This document shows positions 44,498 through 55,088 of a stretch of DNA of 64,000 bases, in pieces. Position 1 is the first letter of the stretch, and the number at the start of each line of letters is the position of its first letter. Position numbers and translations under genes: made by a program. The notes below the pieces were generated by a model. It did no database searches and was not told the origin of the DNA. It saw nothing but the letters and a program-made list of their open reading frames with translations. The stretch comes from Caballeronia pedi (GTDB lineage Bacteria > Pseudomonadota > Gammaproteobacteria > Burkholderiales > Burkholderiaceae): positions 1 to 64,000 of the forward strand of contig NZ_FCOE02000031.1 in assembly GCF_001544915.2 (NCBI RefSeq). Reading direction: 5' to 3'.

Positions 44498-45703
44498 TCA
44501 GATCACCTTCGCCGCCCGCAGCCGCGCAATGTCGTCGGCATCATACCCGAGCGTTTGAAGTACTTCATCCGTGTGTTCACCGAGTTGCGGACCGAGCCAG
44601 CGCGTTTCGCCGGGTGTTTCGGACAGTTTCGGCGTGACGTTCGGCAGCGTGATCTCGCGGCCGTCCTGCCAGGGAAAGCGTTGCAGCATCTGGCGCGCGA
44701 TGTATTGCGGATCGGTGAACATGTCCGCGACGCTGTAGATGCGCCCGGCCGGCACGTCGGCGGCATTGAGCACCGCGAGCGCTTCGTCGATGCTGCGTGT
44801 CGCGAGCCACGCGGCGATGGCGTCGTCGATTTCCTGCGTGCGCGGCACGCGGCCGTCGTTCGACGCGAGCGCGGGATCGTCCGCGAGATCCGCGCGGTCG
44901 ATCGCGTTCATCAGGCGCTTGAAGATGGGATCGCTGTTGCCGCCGATCACGATGCTGCCGTCGCGGCACGGATACGTGTTCGACGGCACGATGCCCGGCA
45001 GCGACGCGCCGGTGCGTTCGCGCACCATGCCGTACACGCCGTATTCCGGCACGACGCTTTCCATCATGTTGAAGACGGCTTCGTACAGCGCGACATCGAC
45101 CACCTGCCCCTTGCCGCCGTTCACCTGCCGGTGATGCAGCGCCATCAGCGCGCCGATCACGCCGTGCAGCGCGGCGATCGAATCGCCGATCGAAATGCCG
45201 ATGCGCGGCGGCGGCAGATCGGGATAGCCGGTGATGTGACGCAGCCCGCCCATCGACTCCGCGATCGCGCCGAAGCCCGGACGATCGCGATAAGGACCGG
45301 TCTGTCCGTAGCCCGACAGACGCACCATCACGAGGCCGGGATTGTCGGCGGACAGCACTTCATAGCCGAGCCCGAGTTTTTCGAGCAGCCCGGGCCGGAA
45401 ATTCTCGACGACGATATCGGCTTCCTTTGCGAGCCGCCGCACGATCTCCTTGCCCTCGTCGGCCTTGAGATTCACCGTCACCGATTTCTTGTTGCGCGCC
45501 TGGACCGCCCACCACAGCGACGTGCCGCCCACTTCGGGATACAGCTTGCGCCACTTGCGCAACGGGTCGCCGCCGTTGGGGTCTTCGATCTTGATGACGT
45601 CAGCGCCGAATTCGCCCATGAAGCGCGCGGCGAACGGCCCAGCGATGAGCGTGCCGAGCTCCAGCACTTTTACGCCGGCGAGCGGTCCAGTCGATGCGCT
45701 CAT
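44498..45703 (-). CDS. CaiB/BaiF family CoA-transferase
   Basis: A 401 aa class III CoA-transferase. Landmarks: LPLAG-like N-terminal GVKVLELGTLIAGPFAARFMGE, then catalytic D174 in ISIGDSIAALHG (equivalent to D169 of formyl-CoA transferase), and GRIYSVADMFTDPQY near the C-terminus. These enzymes move CoA between carboxylic acids such as carnitine, oxalate, succinate and itaconate. The start codon is ATG; the gene lies 50 bases upstream of the ABC genes on the same strand, suggesting that the imported acid may be its acceptor. This is inference. Confidence 0.9.
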   Translation of the reverse strand: MSASTGPLAGVKVLELGTLIAGPFAARFMGEFGADVIKIEDPNGGDPLRKWRKLYPEVGGTSLWWAVQARNKKSVTVNLKADEGKEIVRRLAKEADIVVENFRPGLLEKLGLGYEVLSADNPGLVMVRLSGYGQTGPYRDRPGFGAIAESMGGLRHITGYPDLPPPRIGISIGDSIAALHGVIGALMALHHRQVNGGKGQVVDVALYEAVFNMMESVVPEYGVYGMVRERTGASLPGIVPSNTYPCRDGSIVIGGNSDPIFKRLMNAIDRADLADDPALASNDGRVPRTQEIDDAIAAWLATRSIDEALAVLNAADVPAGRIYSVADMFTDPQYIARQMLQRFPWQDGREITLPNVTPKLSETPGETRWLGPQLGEHTDEVLQTLGYDADDIARLRAAKVI

Positions 45704-45733
45704 GATTTCGTCTCCCTTATTTTTGTACGGACT

Positions 45734-45958
45734 TCAAAGCGGGATGTCGAGCGGCCTGAAACGCGGCGTGCCGTCGGCGAGTGTCTCGTTGAACATCGCG
45801 GCCGGGCGGACCCACAAGCCGCGCTCGTGCGGCCACAGATGCTCGTAGACGATCATCGCTTCCTCGGTTTCCGAGTGACGCGCGACACCGATCACGCGAT
45901 ACAGGCCACCCTTGTAATGACGATGCGTCGCGAGCGCGAGAGCTTCGGTTTCTGTCAT
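45734..45958 (-). CDS. DUF1653 family small protein
   Basis: A 74 aa protein with the DUF1653 signature: HRHYKGGLYRVIGVARHSET, then VYEHLWPHERGLWVRP, and FRPL at the end. The family is widespread in bacteria with no known function. ATG at 45958 is 13 bases from the recR stop. The frame is open 22 codons upstream into recR, without family similarity. Confidence 0.85.
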   Translation of the reverse strand: MTETEALALATHRHYKGGLYRVIGVARHSETEEAMIVYEHLWPHERGLWVRPAAMFNETLADGTPRFRPLDIPL

Positions 45959-45971
45959 CGATTCGATTCCT

Positions 45972-46568
45972 TCAGACGGAGCGGCGATCGAGCATGGCGC
46001 GCGCGATCGTGCCCGCATCGACATATTCCAGCTCGCCGCCGACGGGCACGCCCCGCGCGAGCCGCGTGACCTTCAGTCCCTTCGACTTGAGCGTCTGCGC
46101 GAGATAGTGCGCGGTCGCCTCGCCTTCGTTGGTGAAGTTCGTGGCGAGCACCACTTCCTGCACGACGCCGTCGAGCGCGCGGCCGATGAGCCGCTCGAAG
46201 TGGATTTCCTTCGGACCGATGCCGTCGAGCGGACTCAGTCGCCCCATCAGCACGAAATAGAGGCCGCGATACGTGAGCGTCTGCTCCAGCATGATCTGAT
46301 CAGCAGGCGTTTCGACGACGCATAGCAAGGCCGGGTCGCGTTCCTCGTCGAGGCAGACTTCGCAGATGTCGGCTTCGGTGAAGGTGTTGCACTTCTCGCA
46401 GTGCTTCAGATGCTCGGTCGCAAACAGGAGCGATGCACCGAGTTTTTCGGCGCCCGCGCGATCGTGCTGCATCAGGTGATACGCCATGCGCTGCGCCGAC
46501 TTCGGTCCGACGCCGGGCAGCGCGCGCAGCGCCTCGACCAGCGCCGACAGGGCGGAAGGTTGTTTCAT
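45972..46568 (-). CDS. recR: Recombination mediator RecR
   Basis: A 198 aa protein of the RecFOR pathway, helping RecA load onto single-stranded gaps. HhH N-terminus (LRALPGVGPKSAQRMAY), zinc finger C57, C60, C69 and C72, and a Toprim domain (LLCVVETPADQIMLEQT) are all present. ybaB lies 40 bases upstream, giving the classic dnaX-ybaB-recR operon. Confidence 0.97.
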   Translation of the reverse strand: MKQPSALSALVEALRALPGVGPKSAQRMAYHLMQHDRAGAEKLGASLLFATEHLKHCEKCNTFTEADICEVCLDEERDPALLCVVETPADQIMLEQTLTYRGLYFVLMGRLSPLDGIGPKEIHFERLIGRALDGVVQEVVLATNFTNEGEATAHYLAQTLKSKGLKVTRLARGVPVGGELEYVDAGTIARAMLDRRSV

Positions 46569-46608
46569 GTGTCCTCATGACGCGCCGGATTCGCTCCGGC
46601 GCGCGCGA

Positions 46609-46935
46609 TTAGAACGGCAGCTTGAAGCCCGGCGGCATCGGCATGCCGGCGGTCATGCCGCTCATTTTTTCCTGCGTGGTGGCCTCGGCCTTGCGCACGG
46701 CGTCGTTGAACGCGGCGGCGACGAGATCCTCCAGCATGTCCTTGTCGTCGGCGAGCAGGCTCGGGTCGATCTGCACGCGACGCACGTCGTTCTTGCAGGT
46801 CATCGTCACCTTCACGAGACCGGCGCCGGACTGGCCCTCGACCTCGATCTGCGCGAGTTGCTCCTGCGCCTTCTTCATGTTTTCCTGCATCTGCTGAGCC
46901 TGTTTCATCAGCCCGGCGAGTTGGTTCTTCATCAT
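46609..46935 (-). CDS. ybaB: YbaB/EbfC family nucleoid-associated protein
   Basis: A 108 aa DNA-binding protein in the YbaB/EbfC family. A coiled N-terminal helix (QLAGLMKQAQQMQENMKK), the core GAGLVKVTMTCKNDVRRV, and a Met/Pro-rich tail (GMTAGMPMPPGFKLPF) are characteristic. It lies between dnaX and recR. The start is MMKNQ; the second Met could also be used. Confidence 0.95.
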   Translation of the reverse strand: MMKNQLAGLMKQAQQMQENMKKAQEQLAQIEVEGQSGAGLVKVTMTCKNDVRRVQIDPSLLADDKDMLEDLVAAAFNDAVRKAEATTQEKMSGMTAGMPMPPGFKLPF

Positions 46936-47040
46936 GGTTCGGCTCCTTGCTCGAAAACGTGTGGCCCGAGCGCGCGGCAGGTGCGCGCCCGACTTTCAGT
47001 GCGGATGCGCGGCGTCGGACAACGCGCCGCGCGCTTCAGT

Positions 47041-49302
<2,262 letters not shown>

Positions 49303-49469
49303 GCGCGAAATTGTATCAGCAACGCCCTCGCGCAAACGCCGCGCCGAAAGGCATCGAGCGCGCTGCGCGGCGGCCCGGGAGCGCACGAAACCAGCGCGAT
49401 CGAATGGCGCGGGAAGGAGCGAATGACGTGGAAAAAAGAGAGAGGAACAGCAGAAGAAAAGCGGAAGGT

Positions 49470-49565
49470 GACGAGCCCGACCCTCGGCACTGGTGGAAAA
49501 CGGCTGTGGCTGCTTCGTTCCCGACCTGACCAGGTTGACCGCGCCACCATGCGAGGAGGCCCGTC
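49470..49565 (-). ncRNA. ffs: 4.5S RNA, signal recognition particle RNA
   Basis: About 96 nt on the minus strand. The core contains ACCTGGTCAGGTCGGGAAC followed by GAAGCAGCC, the conserved SRP RNA domain IV (tetraloop GGAA-type replaced here by a GGGAACGAAG segment) that binds Ffh. The ends pair (GACG with CGTC and GCC-rich arms around them), giving the usual long hairpin. Boundaries come from this pairing and from a promoter upstream; a few bases could be off. It lies between dnaX and trxA and is transcribed in the dnaX direction, opposite to trxA. Confidence 0.93.
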
Positions 49566-49908
49566 ACGACGAATCATACCACGGGGACACACTCGGCCGA
49601 AAGGCGTCGGCGAATTACGCGAGCCGCCATAGCCCGCTCCGGGCCCTCTTGTGCTTCGTGTTTTCGCCCTCAGATCGTCCCTATCAGCACCCGGCAACGG
49701 ATAGCAAAGTAGGCTAAGATGGCAAATGAATTGTGCGGAAGCGGTGCATCGTGCCCTTTCGCGGATCATTCGCCGCCGCTTGCGAGTCGTTTCGGCGCAC
49801 GGCGTGCGGGCCGAATCCTGCCCGTTGGCGACGAAAAATTTTTTCAGTTTTGGTGTATCGTGGCGAGCATTCAAACGCGGGCCTCGAATCAATAGAGGTA
49901 TTCAGACA
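49566..49908. other. Intergenic region between ffs and trxA
   Basis: 343 bases carrying the ffs promoter (minus) and presumably the trxA promoter (plus). A TAAGAT at 49715-49720 is one plus-strand -10 candidate, and an A/T-rich patch lies at 49830-49860. No further gene seen. Confidence 0.55.
49573..49602 (-). promoter_or_regulatory. Promoter of the 4.5S RNA gene
   Basis: Minus-strand TATGAT (49573-49578) preceded by TGG, an extended -10, seven bases upstream of the RNA's probable first base. A poor -35 (TTTCGG, 49597-49602) lies 18 bases further up. Confidence 0.6.
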
Positions 49909-50235
49909 ATGAGCGAATCAATCAAGCACATCAGCGACGCTTCTTTCGAGCAGGATGTCGTCAAGTCGGATAAACCTGTCCTGCTCGATTTCTGGGCGGA
50001 ATGGTGCGGTCCCTGCAAGATGATTGCCCCGATCCTCGACGAAGTCGCGAAGGATTACGGCGATCGCCTGCAGATCGCGAAGATCAACGTGGACGAGCAT
50101 CAGTCGACTCCGGTGAAGTTCGGCGTGCGCGGCATTCCCACGCTGATTCTTTTCAAGAACGGCGCCGTGGCCGCGCAAAAGGTTGGCGCATTGTCCAAGT
50201 CGCAACTCACCGCGTTCCTCGACAGCAACCTGTAA
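49909..50235 (+). CDS. trxA: Thioredoxin 1
   Basis: A 108 aa cytosolic protein disulfide reductase with active site WCGPC (C33 and C36), cis-proline loop GIPTL, and the FAEWCGPCKMIAPIL context. The ATG at 49909 has GAGGT about ten bases upstream. The reading frame stays open for 61 further codons upstream without thioredoxin similarity. It precedes rho, as in E. coli. Confidence 0.97.
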   Translation: MSESIKHISDASFEQDVVKSDKPVLLDFWAEWCGPCKMIAPILDEVAKDYGDRLQIAKINVDEHQSTPVKFGVRGIPTLILFKNGAVAAQKVGALSKSQLTAFLDSNL

Positions 50236-50245
50236 CGGCAGCATC

Positions 50246-50276
50246 GGCGGGCGTCGGCACGATCCGGACGCCCGCC
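50246..50276 (+). other. Hairpin after trxA
   Basis: A 10-bp perfect stem (GGCGGGCGTC / GACGCCCGCC) with an 11-base loop begins 11 bases after the trxA stop. No T tract follows, so it may protect the trxA mRNA end or pause polymerase rather than terminate. Confidence 0.6.
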
Positions 50277-50330
50277 TCACGCATTCGAAGCGCCGCTCCG
50301 ACATACCGGCCAGGCGCATCCGATATGCAG

Positions 50331-50356
50331 CCGATGTTGTCACGCGACAACATCGG
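50331..50356. other. 11-bp perfect inverted repeat between trxA and rho
   Basis: CCGATGTTGTC-ACGC-GACAACATCGG: a 22-base paired stem with a four-base loop, 95 bases past the trxA stop and 154 bases before rho. Not followed by T residues. It could be an RNA stem-loop or the operator of a dimeric regulator of rho. Confidence 0.65.
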
Positions 50357-50405
50357 CCGAAACGCCCCGCCCAAAGCCAACCCGAGGCTCCTGTGGCGTG
50401 TGCTA

Positions 50406-50414
50406 TGCTAGAAT
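50406..50414 (+). promoter_or_regulatory. Candidate extended -10 promoter of rho
   Basis: TGCTAGAAT, a TG-N-TAGAAT extended -10, about 95 bases upstream of the rho ATG. No clear -35, which extended -10 promoters can lack. Confidence 0.5.
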
Positions 50415-50450
50415 CACAAGAGTTCAAGAAGTATTAAGTCTCGAGCGGTT

Positions 50451-50495
50451 CCGCTCACCTCTTCTCCCAAATCTTTCTGTCGTACCTCTCTCCCC
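50451..50495 (+). promoter_or_regulatory. C/U-rich rho leader, rut-like
   Basis: A 45-base stretch of the rho 5' leader is mainly pyrimidine, poor in G and apparently unstructured. It resembles a Rho utilisation (rut) site and could mediate Rho-dependent attenuation of its own gene, known in E. coli. Confidence 0.55.
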
Positions 50496-50509
50496 GGCGG
50501 GAAATCCGT

Positions 50510-51775
50510 ATGCATTTATCCGAGCTCAAGTCTCAGCACGTGTCTGCACTGATCGAGATGGCCAATGGCCTCGAGATCGAAAATGCGAACCGCCTGCGCA
50601 AGCAGGAACTCATGTTCGCGATTCTTAAAAAGCGCGCCAAAGCGGGCGACACGATTTTCGGCGACGGCACCCTCGAAGTGCTGCCCGATGGCTTTGGCTT
50701 CCTGCGTTCGCCCGAGACCTCGTATCTCGCGAGTACGGACGACATTTACATCAGCCCGTCGCAAATCCGCCGCTTCAATCTGCATACCGGCGACACGATC
50801 GAAGGCGAAGTGCGCACGCCGAAAGACGGCGAGCGTTATTTCGCGCTCGTGAAGGTGGACAAAGTCAACGGGCAGCCGCCCGAGGCCTCGAAACACAAGA
50901 TCATGTTCGAGAACCTCACGCCGCTGCATCCGAACAAGCCGCTGCCGCTCGAACGCGAAATGCGCGGCGAAGAAAACGTCACGGGCCGGATCATCGACAT
51001 GATCTCGCCGATCGGCAAGGGTCAGCGCGGCCTGCTCGTCGCGTCGCCGAAGTCGGGCAAGACTGTGATGCTCCAGCACATCGCGCATGCGGTGAAGGCC
51101 AATCATCCGGACGTCATCCTGTTCGTGCTGCTCATCGACGAACGCCCGGAAGAAGTGACGGAAATGCAGCGTTCGGTGCGCGGCGAAGTCATCGCGTCGA
51201 CCTTCGACGAACCCGCCGCGCGTCACGTGCAGGTGGCCGAAATGGTCATCGAGAAGGCGAAGCGTCTCGTCGAAATGAAGCACGACGTCGTGATCCTGCT
51301 CGACTCCATCACGCGTCTCGCGCGCGCCTACAACACCGTCGTGCCGGCATCGGGCAAGGTGCTGACCGGTGGTGTCGACGCCAACGCGCTGCAACGTCCG
51401 AAGCGCTTCTTCGGCGCGGCGCGCAATATCGAGGAAGGCGGGTCGCTCACGATCATCGGCACGGCGCTCATCGAAACGGGCAGCCGCATGGACGACGTGA
51501 TCTACGAAGAGTTCAAGGGCACCGGCAACATGGAAGTGCACCTCGAACGCCGCCTTGCGGAAAAGCGCGTGTATCCGTCGATCAACCTGAACAAGTCGGG
51601 CACGCGCCGCGAAGAATTGCTCATCAAGCCGGACCTGCTGCAAAAGGTCTGGGTGCTGCGCAAGTTCATTCACGACATGGACGAAGTCGAAGCCATGGAA
51701 TTCCTGCTCGACAAGATCCGTCAGACGAAGAACAACGCCGAATTCTTCGACATGATGCGTCGCGGCGGCGGCTGA
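50510..51775 (+). CDS. rho: Transcription termination factor Rho
   Basis: Hexameric RNA-dependent ATPase that ends transcription at rut sites. The 421 aa protein has an N-terminal helical and cold-shock-like RNA-binding domain (DGFGFLRSPETSYLAS, YISPSQIRRFNL), the P-loop SPKSGKT with lysine, and the Q- and R-loop region. The C-terminus is conserved to the end (MMRRGGG). The length matches E. coli Rho (419). The ATG at 50510 is the normal start MHLSELK. Confidence 0.98.
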   Translation: MHLSELKSQHVSALIEMANGLEIENANRLRKQELMFAILKKRAKAGDTIFGDGTLEVLPDGFGFLRSPETSYLASTDDIYISPSQIRRFNLHTGDTIEGEVRTPKDGERYFALVKVDKVNGQPPEASKHKIMFENLTPLHPNKPLPLEREMRGEENVTGRIIDMISPIGKGQRGLLVASPKSGKTVMLQHIAHAVKANHPDVILFVLLIDERPEEVTEMQRSVRGEVIASTFDEPAARHVQVAEMVIEKAKRLVEMKHDVVILLDSITRLARAYNTVVPASGKVLTGGVDANALQRPKRFFGAARNIEEGGSLTIIGTALIETGSRMDDVIYEEFKGTGNMEVHLERRLAEKRVYPSINLNKSGTRREELLIKPDLLQKVWVLRKFIHDMDEVEAMEFLLDKIRQTKNNAEFFDMMRRGGG

Positions 51776-51794
51776 TCTTCCCTGCGCCCCAAGC

Positions 51795-51825
51795 AAAACC
51801 GCCTGCTTCGTCAGGCGGTTTTTTT
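51795..51825 (+). terminator. Rho-independent terminator after rho
   Basis: An 11-bp stem (AAAACCGCCTG / CAGGCGGTTTT) with a six-base loop and a T-rich end, starting 19 bases after the stop. Confidence 0.93.
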
Positions 51826-51884
51826 ACGCCTCGCGTAAAGTCCGCTCCGTACAATCGGGTGTATCGAAGTCACCCGAACGACCG

Positions 51885-52712
51885 ATGGCCAATCTTTTCA
51901 CCCGCTGGTTCGGCGCGCAACGCCGCGAGCGCGCGCTGCGCAAATACGCAATCGACGACACCCTCTGGCAGCGCACGCTCGCCGCTTATCCGTGCTTCGG
52001 CCATCTGGACGCGAACGACCTCGGGCGTCTGCGCGAGATCGCGAGCCTGTTCATCGCGCAGAAGGAATTCTCGACCGCGCACGATCTCGAACTGACCGAT
52101 CAGATGATCGTCTCTATCGCCGCGCAAGCCTGCCTGCCCGTGCTCAATCTCGACCTCGATCTGTATGACGGCTGGGTCGGCGTGATCGTCTATCCGGGCG
52201 AGTTCATCATCCGGAAAACAGTGGAGGACGAAGACGGCGTCGTGCACGAAGTCGAGCACGATGCGAGCGGCGAGGCATGGGAAGGCGGCCCGGTCGTGCT
52301 CTCCTGGGAGGACGCGCAAATGGCCGATGGCTCGGAGGCCTACAACGTCGTGATCCACGAGTTCGCGCACAAGATCGACATGGTGACGGGTGTCGCCGAC
52401 GGTCATCCGCCGCTCTTTCGCCGCTGGCACGCACCGCTCGATTCCACCGCCTGGGCCGACATCTTCGACAACGCCTACGACCAGTTCTGCGCGCGCGTGG
52501 ACGCCGTGCCGGAGCGTCGCTGGAGCCGCTTCGAGCGCGAATCGCTCATCGATCCCTATGCGGCCGATCATCCCTCGGAATTTTTCGCGGTGTGCAGCGA
52601 GGCGCTGTTCGTCACGCCACAGGCGTTCGAGACCGAGCATCCCGAGCTTTACCGGCTGCTCGCGCGCTACTACCGGCAGGACCCGGCGGGCGTCGGCGCG
52701 CTCGCCCCGTAA
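51885..52712 (+). CDS. mtfA: Zinc-dependent peptidase of the MtfA (M90) family
   Basis: A 275 aa gluzincin-type metallopeptidase related to E. coli MtfA, which cleaves peptides and interacts with the glucose-PTS repressor Mlc. The zinc-binding HEFAHKID has H158, E159 and H162, and a downstream Glu in HPSEFFAV probably provides the third ligand. N-terminal WFGAQRRERALRKY is typical. Whether a Mlc-like partner exists here is unknown. It begins 60 bases past the rho terminator. Confidence 0.9.
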   Translation: MANLFTRWFGAQRRERALRKYAIDDTLWQRTLAAYPCFGHLDANDLGRLREIASLFIAQKEFSTAHDLELTDQMIVSIAAQACLPVLNLDLDLYDGWVGVIVYPGEFIIRKTVEDEDGVVHEVEHDASGEAWEGGPVVLSWEDAQMADGSEAYNVVIHEFAHKIDMVTGVADGHPPLFRRWHAPLDSTAWADIFDNAYDQFCARVDAVPERRWSRFERESLIDPYAADHPSEFFAVCSEALFVTPQAFETEHPELYRLLARYYRQDPAGVGALAP

Positions 52713-52735
52713 GCTGCGCCCGAGCCCCAAAAAAG

Positions 52736-52764
52736 ATGTCAAGCGACTGATTTTCTGGCATAAT
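52736..52764 (+). promoter_or_regulatory. Promoter of rpmE2
   Basis: ATGTCA (-35-like, 52736-52741), a 17-base spacer, and CATAAT (-10, 52759-52764) preceded by TGG. It starts 24 bases after the mtfA stop and about 86 bases upstream of the rpmE2 ATG. Confidence 0.55.
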
Positions 52765-52850
52765 CGCCGTTTTTCGACCCTAGGCAAGTGACTCGCGCGG
52801 TCATTTCGAAAGCGCAGCGGGTTGGCTACCGCCAGATACCAGGAAAGACC

Positions 52851-53105
52851 ATGAAAGAAGGCATTCACCCGAATTATCGCGAAGTCCTGTTCGTCGACAT
52901 GTCGAACGACTTCAAGTTCGTGACCCGTTCGACCATCCAGACGCGCGAAACCGCCGAATTCAACGGCAAGTCCTACCCGCTCGCGAAGATCGAAGTGTCG
53001 TCGGAATCGCATCCGTTCTACACCGGTCAGCAAAAGATCATGGACACGGCAGGTCGCGTCGAAAAGTTCAACAACAAGTTCGCTCGCTTCTCCACCAAAA
53101 AGTAA
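52851..53105 (+). CDS. rpmE2: 50S ribosomal protein bL31, type B (zinc-free)
   Basis: An 84 aa ribosomal protein with the bL31 signature HPNYREVLFVD at the N-terminus and HPFYTGQQKIMDTAGRVEKF. It has no cysteine at all, so it is the zinc-independent paralogue (type B) which in many bacteria replaces the zinc-binding bL31 under zinc limitation. Here no second copy is in the window. The ATG has AGGAAAG seven bases upstream. Confidence 0.96.
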   Translation: MKEGIHPNYREVLFVDMSNDFKFVTRSTIQTRETAEFNGKSYPLAKIEVSSESHPFYTGQQKIMDTAGRVEKFNNKFARFSTKK

Positions 53106-53125
53106 GTCGGCTTCGGGCTTCAAGG

Positions 53126-53154
53126 AAAAAGGGCAGCTTTGGCTGCCCTTTTTT
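53126..53154 (+). terminator. Rho-independent terminator after rpmE2
   Basis: AAAAAGGGCAGC / GCTGCCCTTTTTT stem with a four-base loop, 20 bases after the stop. Confidence 0.94.
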
Positions 53155-53320
53155 GTCGCTGACTGCTTTTAGCTGCATTTGGTAAGCGTTGTTGCGCGCC
53201 GTTACGGCAAGCATCGATGAACCGCCCTTAAAGCCGCCGCGCGACTACAATGCCGGTTGCTCCAGCCCCACGCTCGCCTTGCGCGAGATCAGCGGACCGT
53301 TTTCCATCAAGCCTCTTCGC

Positions 53321-55084
53321 ATGCGATCTGTCGTTCGTCTGACCGCCTCCGCCACCAGCGCCCTGCCGCGCTGGCTGCTGCTCGCCATCTGCATTACCTA
53401 CGCGTCGTTCGGTCTGTTCGGCCGCGACCCGTGGAAAAACGAGGATGCGGCGGGCTTCGGCGTCATGTGGACGATGGCCAACGGCGACGCGCGCGACTGG
53501 CTGCTGCCGAACCTCGTCGGCCGCGCGCCCACCGCCGACGGCCCGCTGATGTACTGGCTGGGCGCGTCGGCCATCCGGCTGCTGAGCCCGTGGGTCGACG
53601 CGAGCAACGCCTCGCGCGTGGTCACCGGCCTGCTCTTCTGTCTCGCGTGCGCGTTCGTCTGGTATTCGGCCTATCTGCTCGGCCGCCGCGACGAGGCGCA
53701 GCCCTTCAAATACGCTTTCGGCGGCGAACCCGAGCCGCGCGACTACGGCCGCACGCTCGCGGATGGCGCGTTGCTCATCCTGCTCGCGTGCTTCGGCCTC
53801 GCCGAGCGCGGCCACGAAACCACGCCGCAGCTCGCGCAATTCGCCGGCACCGCGATGCTCCTCTACGGTCTCGTGCGCAGCCTCGACAAGCCGATCCACG
53901 GCGGCATCGTGTGGGGCGTGGCGATCGGCGTGGTCGGGTTGTCGAGTTCGCCCGTGCTCGTATTCGCATTGCTGCTCTGCACTCTGGCGATGACCATCAT
54001 CGTGAAGCAGGTGCGCGCAGCGCCCCTCCTGATCTACGGCCTGCCGGTCGCGATCGTGCTGATCGCCGCATGGGTGCTGCCGACGCTGCATTATTTCCCC
54101 GACGACGGCGAATGGTGGCTGCGCCAATGGTGGCGCAACAGCTTCTCCTTCTTCTCCGGCACGCCGGGCTCGATCTTCGGCTACGCGATCAAGAACCTGC
54201 CGCTCTTCACGTGGCCCGCGTGGCCGCTCGCGGTGTGGGCGTTCGTCAGCTGGGGCGGGCTGCGCCGCTCGCCGCACGTGGGCGTGCCGCTGTCGATCAT
54301 CGGGCCGCTGCTCGTGCTGGTCGTCCTGCAGGCGCACGAGACCAACCGGCTCTTCATGCTCCTGCTGCCGCCGCTTTCCGTGCTCGCAACCTTCGCGCTG
54401 CCCACGTTGAAGCGCGGCGCGATCAACGCGATCGACTGGTTCGCGATGCTGAGCTTCACCATCATCGGCTCGCTGGTGTGGCTCGTGTGGACCGCGGGCA
54501 TGTTCGGCTTCCCTGCGTCGATGGCCCGCAACCTCGCACGCCTCGCGCCGGGCTTTCATTCCGAATTCAAGCTGATTTCGTTTGTTTGCGCGGTGGCCGT
54601 GACCGTCTGCTGGTTCCTGCTCGCGCGCTGGCGTCTGGCGCGTCATCCGAAGGTGCTGTGGCGCAGCGTCGTGCTGTCGAGCGCGGGCACCACGCTGATG
54701 TGGGTGCTGCTCATGACGCTGTGGCTGCCGGTGGTGAACTACAGCCGGACGTACCGCGACGTGGCCGAGCAGATCGCCGATCACCTGCCGCCCGACTACA
54801 CCTGCATCTCGCCCGTGCGTCTCGGCGACGCACAGATCGCCACCTTCGCCTATTTCGGCGGCATGCACTTCGCGTTCGACGAGGACTGCGACGTGATCCT
54901 GCGCCAGGACCCGGCGGATTACGGCGAGCCGTCGTCGATGTCGGCGTTCCAGTGGAAGCTCGTGTGGGAAGGCCGGCGCGTCGCCGACCGCGACGAGCGC
55001 TTCCGGCTCTACGTGCGCATCGAGCGTCCCACGCCGCCGGCGAACAAGCCGCTGCGCCCGAAGAGCCTGCGCCGGACACAGTAA
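53321..55084 (+). CDS. Glycosyltransferase family 39 (ArnT/PMT-like) membrane protein
   Basis: A 587 aa GT-C type glycosyltransferase with about 12 transmembrane segments in the first ~470 residues and a periplasmic C-terminal domain. The luminal/periplasmic loop after helix 1 has FGRDPWKNEDAAGFGVMWTM, where the Asp/Glu pair matches the catalytic acidic residues of ArnT and protein mannosyltransferases. Such enzymes use polyprenyl-linked sugars to modify lipid A or proteins. The acceptor is unknown. Start chosen at 53321 (MRSVVRL), though the frame is open upstream. Confidence 0.85.
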   Translation: MRSVVRLTASATSALPRWLLLAICITYASFGLFGRDPWKNEDAAGFGVMWTMANGDARDWLLPNLVGRAPTADGPLMYWLGASAIRLLSPWVDASNASRVVTGLLFCLACAFVWYSAYLLGRRDEAQPFKYAFGGEPEPRDYGRTLADGALLILLACFGLAERGHETTPQLAQFAGTAMLLYGLVRSLDKPIHGGIVWGVAIGVVGLSSSPVLVFALLLCTLAMTIIVKQVRAAPLLIYGLPVAIVLIAAWVLPTLHYFPDDGEWWLRQWWRNSFSFFSGTPGSIFGYAIKNLPLFTWPAWPLAVWAFVSWGGLRRSPHVGVPLSIIGPLLVLVVLQAHETNRLFMLLLPPLSVLATFALPTLKRGAINAIDWFAMLSFTIIGSLVWLVWTAGMFGFPASMARNLARLAPGFHSEFKLISFVCAVAVTVCWFLLARWRLARHPKVLWRSVVLSSAGTTLMWVLLMTLWLPVVNYSRTYRDVAEQIADHLPPDYTCISPVRLGDAQIATFAYFGGMHFAFDEDCDVILRQDPADYGEPSSMSAFQWKLVWEGRRVADRDERFRLYVRIERPTPPANKPLRPKSLRRTQ

Positions 55085-55088
55085 CGCG

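Noticed and set aside
50405..50437. A ten-codon upstream open frame in the rho leader
   Set aside because: It overlaps the candidate -10 box of the promoter, so it would not be transcribed from it; no ribosome-binding site.
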